From positions 1-36,009 of the forward strand of contig JAFTDJ010000008.1 in assembly GCA_017454265.1 (NCBI GenBank): 36,009 nt of DNA. Reading direction: 5' to 3'. Position 1 is the first letter of the stretch. Each line of letters opens with the position of its first letter. The notes beneath the pieces are model-generated. The model had not been told where the DNA came from and ran no database searches. It saw only the letters and a list, made by a program, of their open reading frames with translations. Below are positions 1 through 9,100 of the stretch, one piece after another. This stretch comes from Bacteroidales bacterium (GTDB lineage Bacteria > Bacteroidota > Bacteroidia > Bacteroidales > UBA932). The translations under genes and the position numbers were made by a program.

Positions 1-2
1 CT

Positions 3-104
3 CATGAAAAACTTCCGGGGGTCTGCCTTAGCGGCAGGGGTCGGAACCCCTGAGAGCGTTCCTCACGAGCTTCTCAGAAGCTCACTCCATTTTTATTTGG
101 GTTA
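3..104 (-). other. Hairpin-rich leader or terminator region at the left edge
   Basis: No gene is visible here. Three perfect stems can be read: GAGCTTC/GAAGCTC (67-73 with 77-83), AGGGGT/ACCCCT (36-41 with 46-51) and CTGCC/GGCAG (23-27 with 33-37). The last two share bases 36-37, so they cannot both form fully. On the minus strand the region follows a -7 box at 105-112 and leads to an ATG at 5-3, so it could be the structured 5' leader of a gene lying beyond the left edge. On the plus strand, the 67-83 hairpin followed by a T-rich stretch at 90-97 could instead end a transcript entering from the left. I do not recognise a known riboswitch class. Confidence 0.35.
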
Positions 105-112
105 CAAACATA
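105..112 (-). promoter_or_regulatory. Candidate -7 promoter element TATGTTTG
   Basis: The minus strand reads TATGTTTG, an exact match to the Bacteroidota -7 consensus TAnnTTTG. It lies just downstream of the SGNH hydrolase stop and points left, into the hairpin-rich region at 3-104. No -33 TTG was identified. Confidence 0.4.
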
Positions 113-116
113 GGGA

Positions 117-1292
117 CTACTTGATGCCGTATTTGGCGAGTATGGTGAGTATAGGCTTCTCGATGGACTTGCTCCAGAGGTAGTAGCCGTGATCGTCGGG
201 GTGCACTCCGTCCACCGAGTACTCGTGGCTGCCCTTCTCGCAGGCGTTGGTCTGGATAAAGTAAACATCTGCATACTTGGGATCCTTGAGCAGCTGGTCG
301 AAGAGGGTGGAAGCCATATCCTGTTTGGCCTGTTCCTTTGCATCGTAGGTAAGTGAGAAATTGCGGGCCTCGCGGTAGATAGTCTGCTGGAAGATGAGCG
401 GTTTGCCGGGATGGGCCGCTACCATGCGGTCGATGAAAGGCTGGAGGCGCTCCTTTATCATCTTGTAGTCGGGATTGGAGAAAGCGTCAAACACATATGC
501 ATCGGCCTCCACGTCCTCAAGGACTGCGGCGAAGTAGGGCTGCATCTTGCAATTGCCGCTCATACCGAAGCCGAGCACCTGCATTCCCGTGTGGCGCATA
601 AACTGCATGGGGTAGCTCATACCCGGGCGGCTGGTGCTGATGCCGTGGGTGTAGGAAGAACCGTGGAAGACTATCTTGTGACGGAACTGGCCGTCGAGCC
701 TTCTGATATACGAACCAATGGGCACGCCCACCTGGCAGGAACGGATTTCACAGTAATTGGGAAGATACAAAATGCACTCCTTTGCACCGGGGGCCATATC
801 TTTGATGAGCACCAGCACGTCTTCCCCTTTTTCGGGTTTGGTAGCGCCGGATGCGGCCCACTGCCACTCCCCTTTCTTGTTCTTGATATACAGGTCGTAC
901 CCCCGGTAAGCGATGGGCATGGTGGCCACGGAACTGTACAACTGGCCCCACTTCGTCTTTACGGCGATGGTAGTGGCGTCCGTGGTGAACTGGAGGCAAA
1001 GACCTGCTGAGCAACGTGCCTGGAAGTTCTCTCCCTTGGTCATACCCTTGTACTTCACCGTATCGATGCGATGGTAGGGATTGGGAGTATCGTAAAACAT
1101 TTTACCGAAAAGGCCTATTTCACTGGCCTCGGAAAAACTGTAACTGACTCCCTTGGGGGTAGTGGGATTGTCCAGCACCGCCTGGAGCTTGTCAAAATGC
1201 CTGTCGTCGTAAGACTTGGTTACGTTGTAGAGTTTAGGGCCGCAGGAAGTGGCCGTCAGGATAATCGCAGCTGCGATGAGAAACTTTTTCAT
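117..1292 (-). CDS. SGNH/GDSL-family hydrolase lipoprotein
   Basis: The 391-residue protein starts with a lipoprotein-type signal (MKKFLIAAAIILTATSC, Cys17), so it is probably anchored in the envelope. The C-terminal half is an SGNH esterase-like domain: the block I motif GSSYTHG at about 211-217 puts the nucleophile at Ser213, GMSGN lies at about 243-247, and DGVHPDDHGY at 361-370 gives catalytic Asp361 and His364. The first 200 residues form a separate N-terminal domain of the kind found in Bacteroidota SGNH_hydro_3 proteins, probably a beta-sandwich. Its substrate (acetylated glycan or other ester) cannot be told from sequence. The start is supported by the signal peptide and by a TATATTTG box 20 nt upstream. 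It lies downstream of pbpC on the same strand but has its own promoter. Confidence 0.85.
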   Translation of the reverse strand: MKKFLIAAAIILTATSCGPKLYNVTKSYDDRHFDKLQAVLDNPTTPKGVSYSFSEASEIGLFGKMFYDTPNPYHRIDTVKYKGMTKGENFQARCSAGLCLQFTTDATTIAVKTKWGQLYSSVATMPIAYRGYDLYIKNKKGEWQWAASGATKPEKGEDVLVLIKDMAPGAKECILYLPNYCEIRSCQVGVPIGSYIRRLDGQFRHKIVFHGSSYTHGISTSRPGMSYPMQFMRHTGMQVLGFGMSGNCKMQPYFAAVLEDVEADAYVFDAFSNPDYKMIKERLQPFIDRMVAAHPGKPLIFQQTIYREARNFSLTYDAKEQAKQDMASTLFDQLLKDPKYADVYFIQTNACEKGSHEYSVDGVHPDDHGYYLWSKSIEKPILTILAKYGIK

Positions 1293-1312
1293 TGTGGTTT
1301 ATTTTGGTCTTA

Positions 1313-1320
1313 CAAATATA
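1313..1320 (-). promoter_or_regulatory. -7 promoter element TATATTTG of the SGNH hydrolase gene
   Basis: This is an exact TAnnTTTG match on the minus strand, ending 20 nt before the ATG at 1292. No clear -33 TTG is present at the usual spacing. Confidence 0.55.
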
Positions 1321-1377
1321 ATCAATTCCCGGAATATAGCTAAGGCTTCTTAAATTCATTATGCTCAAGACATTCGG

Positions 1378-3630
1378 TTACTTGACTGTAAACAGCACGC
1401 TGCGCGAAGCTCCGAGGGCGTCCACTACCGTGAGGACGTGCCGCCCCGGCGCGGGATGCACGAGCAGGTCGTGGTCGCCCCGGGTGCTGCCAAGGTATTC
1501 GTCGTCCAGATGCCAGTAGAGCACGGCTGAAGGGTCGCGATGGGCCGCCCGCACTACCATTCCCTGCTCGCGGCCGTCGAGCCCCACCGTGGTCACCACG
1601 GTAATGCCTTGCTGGGGATAGATGATTTCTATGGGGCTGGAGGCGTCTGATGCCGCATCGAAATCGGGATGCTTGGGCGGCAGCGGACGGTAGTCCATAT
1701 GGTTTTTCATGTAATACCATTCCATGGCCGGAGGCAGCACGAACCACACTTTCTCCACCATCTTCTCCACGGGATAACAGCTGCTGTTGACCAGCATGCG
1801 CTGTTCTGCATCCAGGTGAACGATGCGGTGGTAACGGCACTCGTCGGGACGGCCGGCGATGTCGGGCACCCATACGGTATCCCTCTCCGGACAGATGCGC
1901 GATGCGGGAAGGCCGCTTTGACGGCAGACCTCCAGCGGCACCATTTCGTCCAAAGGCATGCTGAACCAGCGGGAAGGAGGCAGCGCCGCAAAAACGTCGA
2001 ACATCACGGGGGCAGCATAGCCCACGCCTGTCATCTGCGCACGGCCCTCCCCGTCACTGTTGCCTACCCACACGCCTACAACGTAGTCCCGGGTGACTCC
2101 TACACTCCATGCATCGCGGTTGCCCCAGCTCGTACCGGTCTTCCAGGCTACCTTGCCCGAAGAACTGAAGTCCATCCAGCTCGATTCCTCCTCAGGCCTG
2201 GCGGCCTTGGAAAGAGCCTCGAATGTCAGCCAGATCACCGATCTGGTTAACGTGCGGGGGAGGGACAGTCCCGCCAAAGCGGCTGCGAGGTCCGTGTAAA
2301 CCCCGACGAGGTCTTCGAGGGTGATTTCGGCACCGCCGAGTATGAGGGAAAGGCCGTAATGGTCGGCGCTGCGGGTAATCGTGCTGAAGCCAAGGTCCTG
2401 GAGCAGCGACAGGAAACGCGGCGCGCCGTACTGTTCCAACATACGCACGGAGGGCACGTTGAGAGAGCGTGAAATCACTTCGGAAGCGGGAACGGCCCCG
2501 TCGAAGCTGCGGGAATGGTTGTGCGGAGCAAAGTTGTTGTAGTTATACGGCGTATCCTTTATGAGCGTGCCGGGCAGGATTTCCCCGTCCTGAAGCATTG
2601 CGGCGTAGAGCAGCGGCTTGAGCGTACTGCCGCTGGAGCGGGCCGCCGGAATCATGTCCACGTCTGCGCCGCGAAGTTCCGGGGCAAGCCCTCTGGTATT
2701 GCCGTAGTATGCCAGCACTTCCCCGCTATCAACGCTGCGCACCAATATTCCCATGTTGTCCACCAGGTTTCCGTGATACAGTTCGAACCAGGAGCGGGCA
2801 ATGGCGTTCACCCTGTCCTGCAGGGCAAGGTCCACGCTGCATACGTATTCCCTGTCGCCGCCTTGCGCCCTGAGCCGCTCCAGCAGGTGATATGCCTTGT
2901 CCGGCATCGGAATGGGCTTCTCCGGAAGCGGTTCGTCTTTTGCCAGAGCACATTCCAGTTCGTCTATAATTCCACCGGCGTAAAGCTTGTCCAGCAGATA
3001 GTTGCGCTTTTCCATCAAGCGCCCGCGGTTACGCCCCGGATGGATGAGGGCAGGGGCGTTGGGCAGGACGGCAAGCGTTGCGCTTTCAGCCCAGGAGAGC
3101 TGGTCTGCAGGCCTTCCGAAATAGCGCCAGGCAGCCGCTTCAAGCCCCACCACGTTTCCTCCGAACGGCGCGTTGGATGCATATAGCAGCAGTATTTCCT
3201 TTTTTCTGCAGCGCATTTCCAGACGGGTGGCCATAACGGCTTCCAGTAGTTTCTCGGGAACGGAGCGGGGGGCACCGGGGCGGCTGAGACGTATCACCTG
3301 CATAGTGATGGTGCTGGCGCCGCTCACCACTTCTCCGCTGCCCAGATTCTGCCTCAGCGCCCTTCCGGCAGACAGCAAATCAACCCCCGGATGCCACCAG
3401 AAGCGCTTGTCTTCGTAGCATACAATGCATTTGGCGAACTTCTCCGGCACAGTGCCGGATGCAGGAAAACGCCATTGCCCGTCGGCAGAAATACGCGCGC
3501 CCAAAAGCAAGCCGTCGCGGTCTTTGAGAACAGCACTGCAGGGTGTGTCGAAGAGTTTTCCCGGGAGGCAAAACAGATATAGTGCCAGCAGGGGCGCTAA
3601 AATCAAAATAATTTTTGTACTTTTGGACAT
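1378..3630 (-). CDS. pbpC: Penicillin-binding protein 1C (bifunctional peptidoglycan synthase)
   Basis: This 750-residue membrane-anchored protein polymerises and is predicted to cross-link peptidoglycan. An N-terminal membrane segment (about 5-22) precedes a GT51 glycosyltransferase domain whose motif EDKRFWWHPGVD begins at Glu73. The transpeptidase domain shows S335-T-L-K338, S389-L-N391 and K497-T-G499, so all three penicillin-binding motifs are intact. The last 100 or so residues match the beta-rich C-terminal extension (BiPBP_C) typical of PBP1C. It is divergent from an alpha-2-macroglobulin gene 24 nt away, the classic pbpC/yfhM pairing, in which the macroglobulin is thought to protect the periplasm when the wall is breached. 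A TATATTTG box ends 7 nt before the start codon, so the 5' leader is very short. Confidence 0.95.
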   Translation of the reverse strand: MSKSTKIILILAPLLALYLFCLPGKLFDTPCSAVLKDRDGLLLGARISADGQWRFPASGTVPEKFAKCIVCYEDKRFWWHPGVDLLSAGRALRQNLGSGEVVSGASTITMQVIRLSRPGAPRSVPEKLLEAVMATRLEMRCRKKEILLLYASNAPFGGNVVGLEAAAWRYFGRPADQLSWAESATLAVLPNAPALIHPGRNRGRLMEKRNYLLDKLYAGGIIDELECALAKDEPLPEKPIPMPDKAYHLLERLRAQGGDREYVCSVDLALQDRVNAIARSWFELYHGNLVDNMGILVRSVDSGEVLAYYGNTRGLAPELRGADVDMIPAARSSGSTLKPLLYAAMLQDGEILPGTLIKDTPYNYNNFAPHNHSRSFDGAVPASEVISRSLNVPSVRMLEQYGAPRFLSLLQDLGFSTITRSADHYGLSLILGGAEITLEDLVGVYTDLAAALAGLSLPRTLTRSVIWLTFEALSKAARPEEESSWMDFSSSGKVAWKTGTSWGNRDAWSVGVTRDYVVGVWVGNSDGEGRAQMTGVGYAAPVMFDVFAALPPSRWFSMPLDEMVPLEVCRQSGLPASRICPERDTVWVPDIAGRPDECRYHRIVHLDAEQRMLVNSSCYPVEKMVEKVWFVLPPAMEWYYMKNHMDYRPLPPKHPDFDAASDASSPIEIIYPQQGITVVTTVGLDGREQGMVVRAAHRDPSAVLYWHLDDEYLGSTRGDHDLLVHPAPGRHVLTVVDALGASRSVLFTVK
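3618..3625 (+). promoter_or_regulatory. -7 promoter element TACTTTTG of the alpha-2-macroglobulin gene
   Basis: This exact TAnnTTTG match ends 29 nt before the ATG at 3655. It lies partly within the first codons of pbpC, so the two divergent transcripts would overlap at their 5' ends. Confidence 0.55.
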
Positions 3631-3637
3631 CTGAAAA

Positions 3638-3645
3638 CAAATATA
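3638..3645 (-). promoter_or_regulatory. -7 promoter element TATATTTG of pbpC
   Basis: Read on the minus strand this is an exact TAnnTTTG match, ending 7 nt before the pbpC ATG at 3630. It faces the macroglobulin promoter, whose own -7 box lies only 12 nt away. Confidence 0.5.
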
Positions 3646-3654
3646 ACAAAATAC

Positions 3655-6600
3655 ATGGAACTCTCCAAACTGTTCAGTTGCGTCCTTTTTGCGGCAGTTT
3701 TGCTAAGCGGATGCGGTCAGGAAAGCGAAAATACGGGCTCGAAAAACACCGACGACGCAGGTGGCGTCACCGTGGAGGAGCAGACTCCCCAGGAAGCGGG
3801 TTACCAAGTGTACACAGATCAGGATACGCCCGAAGCGGAGGCCCCTGAAGCTCCGGCGATACGCCTGCTGAGCAAGGGTTCCATACTGCCCAGCACGGGC
3901 AAAATGGACCTTCTGTTCAATTCCTACGGCTATGTCCAGGCTCGCGTCAGGGTACGCAAGGTGTTCACCAACAACATACTGCAGTTTATGCAGTACGACA
4001 CTTACGAAGCCCGGTACAACCTCTTCAAGGTAGCGCGCACGGTAGCGGACACCGTCCTGGTACTCGGCACGACTGACGCCCCGCACCTGCGTGAAGCCCG
4101 TAACTACGGAATCAGCCTGGACGAGCTCATAAAACCCGAACCGGGAGCCATCTATCACGTGGAAATCCGTGGTCTTGAGCCACTGGAAGAGGAGAGTTTC
4201 TGGGACAGCGACGCATACTTCGGCAACTATGAGACTTACGAGGAACGCAATACTTTCCTCCTGGCCAGCGACGTGGCCCTCATAGCCAAAGGCGGAGACA
4301 ACAAGTTCGACATCTATGCCTGCGACATACTCAGCGGCGAGCCCCTCAAGGGTGTGCGGGTAAAATTCTACGATGACGTCCTGCAGGAAACAGGCAAGGG
4401 TACTACAGACAGGGACGGCAGGATCAGCTTCCCCGCAGGCGAAGGCCGCTACATTGTAGCCAACTCCGACAAAGGCGCCGCATACCTGGCGCTGAAGAAC
4501 GAGAAGTCTCTGTCTACCAGCAATTTCGACGTAAGCGGCACTACCCGTGAAGGCGGCGTCAAGGCCTTCATCTTCGGTGAGCGGGGCGTATGGCGCCCGG
4601 GCGACGACATCCATATCACCGTAATCACCATGACCGAGGGCGACGAACTCCCTGCCGGACACCCTGTGGTAGCCGAGCTCCGCAACCCCGACGGGCAGGT
4701 CACCCAAACCCTCACCGCAAAGAACGACGGCAGCCATATCTGGCATTTCCCCTTCTCCACCAGCCAGGATGCGCCTACAGGCCGCTGGAGAGTAAGTGTC
4801 AAAGTTGGCGGACAGACCTTCTCCAAACCCGTAAAGATTGAAACGGTCAAGCCCAACAAGCTGGACATCAGCCTCGCCTTCAACGACGATATCCTCGTAC
4901 CAAAGAGCAGTTGCGTCGGTACTGTCACCGTAAAATGGCTCTACGGAGCTCCCGGAGACGGGCTTAAAGTAAACGGAGACATGGAGATGAGCAACGCAGC
5001 CACAAGTTTCAAGGGCTACGAAGCCTATGACTTCCGCGACGACTCCCGCTCTTTCAGCACCCAGACCCGCTATTACAACGATATGCTGACGGATGCGACC
5101 GGCAAGGCCACCATCACCACAAATATGAACTTGCGCGATGAAGGTATTCCCGGAATGCTGAACGTGAACTTCGTGTTGCGCGCCTTCGAGCCCTCCGGAG
5201 AATTCAGCACCGGTACGGTATCCTGCAAAATGTCTCCGTTCGACACTTACGTAGGCATGAAGGTACAGAAAGACCGCAGTTCCTGGGGTGAAGAGTATCT
5301 CAAGGCCGGCAAGGAGCACAAGTTCGACGTGGCTACCGTGGACTGCACAGGAGCCCCCGTATCCGTATCCGACCTTCACGTGGAGGTGTTTCACGTAGAT
5401 TGGAGCTGGTGGTGGAACTCCTCCAACCAGATTGCAAGCTATATGTCCGGAAACAGCAAGGAACTGCTGCTGGACAAGCATATCTCCACCCGCTCGGGAG
5501 CCGGTTCCTTCAGCTACGACTGGGCCGACGCGCCTGAGGGGCTTTACTTCATCCGCGTCAGCGACGAGAACGGCGGGCACGCAAGCTCCATGCTTTGCGA
5601 AGTATATGAGAACTACGGCGTCGGAGCCTCCGACTCCCAGGCCGCAGCCAGGCTGAGCATCAACGCCAACAAAGAAAACTACAAAGTTGGAGAGACCGCA
5701 AAGCTCACCATCCCCTCCTCCAAGGGCAGCCGGGCGCTGGTCTCCCTGGAAAAAGGCGGACGCATACTCAGTTCCGAATGGGTCGAGTGCGCCGGCGGCA
5801 GTACGGAAATCAAAGTCCCCGTAACCCGGGCGATGCTTCCCAACGTATATGCTTTCGTCACCCTGGTGCAGCCCCATGCCAACACGCTGAACGACGCCCC
5901 CTTGCGCCTTTACGGCGTTTGCAACCTCAACGTAACCGACGAGGCGTCTCACCTCTGGCCTGTACTGGATATTCCTTCCGAGGTGAAGCCCGAGACCGAA
6001 ATTTCCTTCAAGGTCAAGGAGAAAAACGGCAAGGCGATGAGCTATGTGGTCGCCCTCGTGGACGAGGGACTGCTCAACCTCACCGGCTTCAAAACACCCG
6101 ACGCCTGGAAGGCTTTCTACGCCAAGGAGGCTCTTCGGGTACGCACCTGGGACCTTTACGACGATGTGATCGGAGCTTACGGCGGCAAGATAGAGCAGCT
6201 GTTCGCCATCGGAGGTGACGAGGAAGGCGCCGCTGCGGTAATCAAGCCGCAGAACGCACAACGCTTCAAGCCTGTTGTCGCCTATCTGGGCCCCTACACC
6301 CTCAAAGCCGGTAAAACCGCCACGCTCAAAGCTTCCGTTCCACAGTACATCGGTTCCCTTCGCGCAATGGTGATAGCCACGGACGGTCACGCCCAGGGCA
6401 GCTGCGAGAGCAATGTAGCGGTAACCAAGCCGGTAATGGTGCAAGCCACGCTTCCAAGGGCCCTCAACACGGGAGAAAGCATCAGAGTGCCTGTAACCCT
6501 GCTTACGATGAAGGACGAAGTGGGCAAAGTGAAACTCGGCATCAGTACGTCAGACAACCTGCAGATCATCGGGCCTGCCACACAGACAGTGGAGTCAGGC

Positions 6601-8220
6601 AAGGCAGGGTCGGAGGTGTATTACTTTGACGTGAAGGTCGGTGACTCCACCGGCATAGCGAAGATCTGCGCCACTGCGGAAGCTGCAGGAGACAAGTCTG
6701 CGCACGACATCGAAATAGATATCCAGAACCCCAACCCCGAGGTGAGCCGCAGCAAGACCGTGCTGCTCGCAGCAGGCTCTTCACAGGAGATTGAGGCCGA
6801 GCTCTTCGGAATAGCCGGAACCAACTCCGCCACCCTGGAGCTGTCCACTATTCCAGCAATAGACCTCGGCTCCCGCGTGCGCTACCTTGTCAACTACCCC
6901 TACGGATGCCTGGAACAGACCGTATCTGCGGCATTCCCCCAGTTGTATCTGGACAAAATCAGCAATTTAGACGAAAACAAACTCAAGCGCAGCCGAATAA
7001 ACATAGAGGCGGCGATACGACGCCTGCAGAACTACCGCAGAAGCGACGGGTCGCTGAGCTACTGGCCCGGCCAGAACAGATCCTCGCTGTTTGGCAGCGC
7101 CTACGCCCTGCATTTCCTCAAGGAAGCCGAGGATCAGGGATATGCAGTGCCCGTCGAACTCAAGAAAGAACTCATCGCCTGGCTGGGCAAGGCGGTATCC
7201 GACAAACGCGAAGACTTCACTTCCCGCGCTTACGGCGTTTATTCTCTGGCGGCCGCAGGCAAACCTCAGCGCAGCGCAATGAACCTGCTGCGCGAGAATG
7301 TCAAAAAGATGCCCGCCAGCGCATCCTGGCTGCTTGCAGCCGCCTATGCAGTGGACGGAAAGAAAAACGTTGCGCGCGAACTTGCCGCTCCGCTTAAATA
7401 CGAAGACACGTTCTATGAGGCCTACGGCAGTTCCGACCGCAACCGCGCCGTGGCGCTCAAGACAATGCTGCTCACCGATCGCAAGGAAGACGCCTTCCGG
7501 CTTGCTTCCGAGATTGCCTCCCGCCTGAACGACAAAGACTGCTATATGAGCACCCAGTCTACCGCCTGGAGCCTCTACGCCATCTGCGATTATGCACGCG
7601 CCAATGCGGGCGGAGTTCAGGGATCCTGGACTGCCGGCGGCAAGGGCGGCAAGGTTAACGGCAGCAAGTGCATCGAGACCGTAGAACTGCCCGTCGGAGA
7701 CGGCACCGGCAAGTTCCCCGTCAAGGTAAAGAACAGCGGCAAGGGTGAACTCTATGCTGTAGTTTCCGTGAACGGCATACCTGCTGCATCTACAGAAAAG
7801 GCCGTGAGCAACAAACTCAGGATGACTGTGAGCTATCAGGACGAAAGCCGCAGGCCCGTCAAGGTGGACACCCTTTCCAGGGGGCGCACGGTATATGCCG
7901 TAGTCACAGTAACCAATCCCGGATCCGCAGCGGTCAAAGACCTGGCACTCAACCACAAATTCCCGTCGGGATGGGAGATTCAGAACGAGCGGCTGTATTC
8001 CCAAGCCGCTTCCTACCCTGCCGGTGTGAACTATCAGGACATACGCGACGACCGCGTTTACAGTTTCTTCGACCTGGCTGCCGGAGCGAGCGTTGTGGTG
8101 CGCACCAAAATAATTGCAACTTACCCGGGACGCTTCTACCTGCCGGCCGTGAGCTGCGGCGCCATGTATGACGCCACCGTAGAGGCCGTAGTTCCCGGAT
8201 ACTGGGTGGAGGTGAAGTAA
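3655..8220 (+). CDS. Alpha-2-macroglobulin family lipoprotein (thioester protease trap)
   Basis: At 1521 residues this has the usual length of bacterial alpha-2-macroglobulins of the YfhM type. The signal peptide ends in a lipobox (LLSGC, Cys20), so it is an envelope lipoprotein. An MG2-like motif (GERGVWRPGDD) lies near residue 310, and the thioester motif C-L-E-Q is intact at 1085-1088, followed by the alpha/alpha-toroid thioester domain and a C-terminal beta domain. The family entraps attacking proteases: cleavage of a bait region triggers a conformational change, and the thioester acylates the protease. The bait region cannot be defined from sequence. It is divergent from pbpC and ends 1 nt before a transporter gene. 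The minus strand is also open over long stretches here, but that is a codon-bias shadow. Confidence 0.93.
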   Translation: MELSKLFSCVLFAAVLLSGCGQESENTGSKNTDDAGGVTVEEQTPQEAGYQVYTDQDTPEAEAPEAPAIRLLSKGSILPSTGKMDLLFNSYGYVQARVRVRKVFTNNILQFMQYDTYEARYNLFKVARTVADTVLVLGTTDAPHLREARNYGISLDELIKPEPGAIYHVEIRGLEPLEEESFWDSDAYFGNYETYEERNTFLLASDVALIAKGGDNKFDIYACDILSGEPLKGVRVKFYDDVLQETGKGTTDRDGRISFPAGEGRYIVANSDKGAAYLALKNEKSLSTSNFDVSGTTREGGVKAFIFGERGVWRPGDDIHITVITMTEGDELPAGHPVVAELRNPDGQVTQTLTAKNDGSHIWHFPFSTSQDAPTGRWRVSVKVGGQTFSKPVKIETVKPNKLDISLAFNDDILVPKSSCVGTVTVKWLYGAPGDGLKVNGDMEMSNAATSFKGYEAYDFRDDSRSFSTQTRYYNDMLTDATGKATITTNMNLRDEGIPGMLNVNFVLRAFEPSGEFSTGTVSCKMSPFDTYVGMKVQKDRSSWGEEYLKAGKEHKFDVATVDCTGAPVSVSDLHVEVFHVDWSWWWNSSNQIASYMSGNSKELLLDKHISTRSGAGSFSYDWADAPEGLYFIRVSDENGGHASSMLCEVYENYGVGASDSQAAARLSINANKENYKVGETAKLTIPSSKGSRALVSLEKGGRILSSEWVECAGGSTEIKVPVTRAMLPNVYAFVTLVQPHANTLNDAPLRLYGVCNLNVTDEASHLWPVLDIPSEVKPETEISFKVKEKNGKAMSYVVALVDEGLLNLTGFKTPDAWKAFYAKEALRVRTWDLYDDVIGAYGGKIEQLFAIGGDEEGAAAVIKPQNAQRFKPVVAYLGPYTLKAGKTATLKASVPQYIGSLRAMVIATDGHAQGSCESNVAVTKPVMVQATLPRALNTGESIRVPVTLLTMKDEVGKVKLGISTSDNLQIIGPATQTVESGKAGSEVYYFDVKVGDSTGIAKICATAEAAGDKSAHDIEIDIQNPNPEVSRSKTVLLAAGSSQEIEAELFGIAGTNSATLELSTIPAIDLGSRVRYLVNYPYGCLEQTVSAAFPQLYLDKISNLDENKLKRSRINIEAAIRRLQNYRRSDGSLSYWPGQNRSSLFGSAYALHFLKEAEDQGYAVPVELKKELIAWLGKAVSDKREDFTSRAYGVYSLAAAGKPQRSAMNLLRENVKKMPASASWLLAAAYAVDGKKNVARELAAPLKYEDTFYEAYGSSDRNRAVALKTMLLTDRKEDAFRLASEIASRLNDKDCYMSTQSTAWSLYAICDYARANAGGVQGSWTAGGKGGKVNGSKCIETVELPVGDGTGKFPVKVKNSGKGELYAVVSVNGIPAASTEKAVSNKLRMTVSYQDESRRPVKVDTLSRGRTVYAVVTVTNPGSAAVKDLALNHKFPSGWEIQNERLYSQAASYPAGVNYQDIRDDRVYSFFDLAAGASVVVRTKIIATYPGRFYLPAVSCGAMYDATVEAVVPGYWVEVK

Positions 8221-8221
8221 T

Positions 8222-9100
8222 ATGTGGGCAACCCTTGCTGTTTGTTCTGCCGTTTTGCTGGGTCTTTACGACGCGGCAAAGAAGCAGACGCTCAAAAGCA
8301 ACGGCGTGCTGACCGTGCTTTTGGTAGTTACAGCGTTGTCCACGGTATTCGTATCGCCTTTCTTTGAAACAGGGCCCAGAGAAGACTACCTTAAACTCGC
8401 CCTGAAGGCAGTTCTGGTTACGGTTTCGTGGATATCCGGAATGGCAGCCCTCAAACGGCTCCCGCTCACCGTGGTAAGTACGGTAAAAGGCTCGCGTCCC
8501 ATGTTCGTGGTACTGTTTTCCATACTCGTTTTCGGAGAGCATCTCAGCGCCTGGCAGTGGACCGGAGTAGCCCTGGTATTCCTCTCGCTTTACCTTACAG
8601 GCCGCACAAGCCGCGGCGACGGTCCCAAGGACGTGCGGATGTCCGGATTCATCTGGATAGGCATTTCAGTTGCGTCGGGAGTTGCAAGCGCTTTGTACGA
8701 CAAGAACCTGCTGAGGGGTATGGAGCCGATGTTCGTACAGTGTTGGACAAACTTGTTCATCACAGTTTTGCTTGCCTTCTGCCTTGCAGGACAGAACCTC
8801 ATCGCCCGCGCCCTTGAGGCAGGCGGCAAACCGGGATTGATAAAGGCGGAAGCTCCGCTCAAATGGGATTGGTGGATGCTTATAACAGCGGTTCTCATCA
8901 CCGAAGCAGACGCCCTTTACTTCTTTGCCCTCAAGGAGCCGGACGCCCTGCTGAGCATATTGTCCACAATAAGGCGGGGGTCCGTGGTGGTAACTTTCAT
9001 TTGCGGGGTGGTGTTCTTCAAGGAGAAAAACGCAAAGGCGAAAAGCCTCACCATGCTCGTTATGATAATAGGGGTGCTTATCCTTCTGTTTGCGAAGTAA
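8222..9100 (+). CDS. EamA/DMT-superfamily inner membrane transporter
   Basis: The 292-residue, strongly hydrophobic protein has about ten predicted membrane helices in two repeated halves, the layout of EamA (DMT) permeases. A typical first-repeat end is seen at about residues 85-125 (VSTVKGSRPMFVVLFSILVFGEHL), and the second half has the parallel pattern LLSILSTIRRGSVVVTF. Substrates of this family include amino acids and other small metabolites; none can be assigned here. It starts 1 nt after the macroglobulin stop codon, so it is very probably co-transcribed and translationally coupled. Its last 23 nt overlap the end of the convergent U32 gene. Confidence 0.85.
   Translation: MWATLAVCSAVLLGLYDAAKKQTLKSNGVLTVLLVVTALSTVFVSPFFETGPREDYLKLALKAVLVTVSWISGMAALKRLPLTVVSTVKGSRPMFVVLFSILVFGEHLSAWQWTGVALVFLSLYLTGRTSRGDGPKDVRMSGFIWIGISVASGVASALYDKNLLRGMEPMFVQCWTNLFITVLLAFCLAGQNLIARALEAGGKPGLIKAEAPLKWDWWMLITAVLITEADALYFFALKEPDALLSILSTIRRGSVVVTFICGVVFFKEKNAKAKSLTMLVMIIGVLILLFAK

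Noticed and set aside
3703-6444. 913-codon open frame on the minus strand inside the macroglobulin gene
   Set aside because: No signal or recognisable motif, and it lies fully antisense to a protein with clear family motifs; a shadow of GC-rich codon use.
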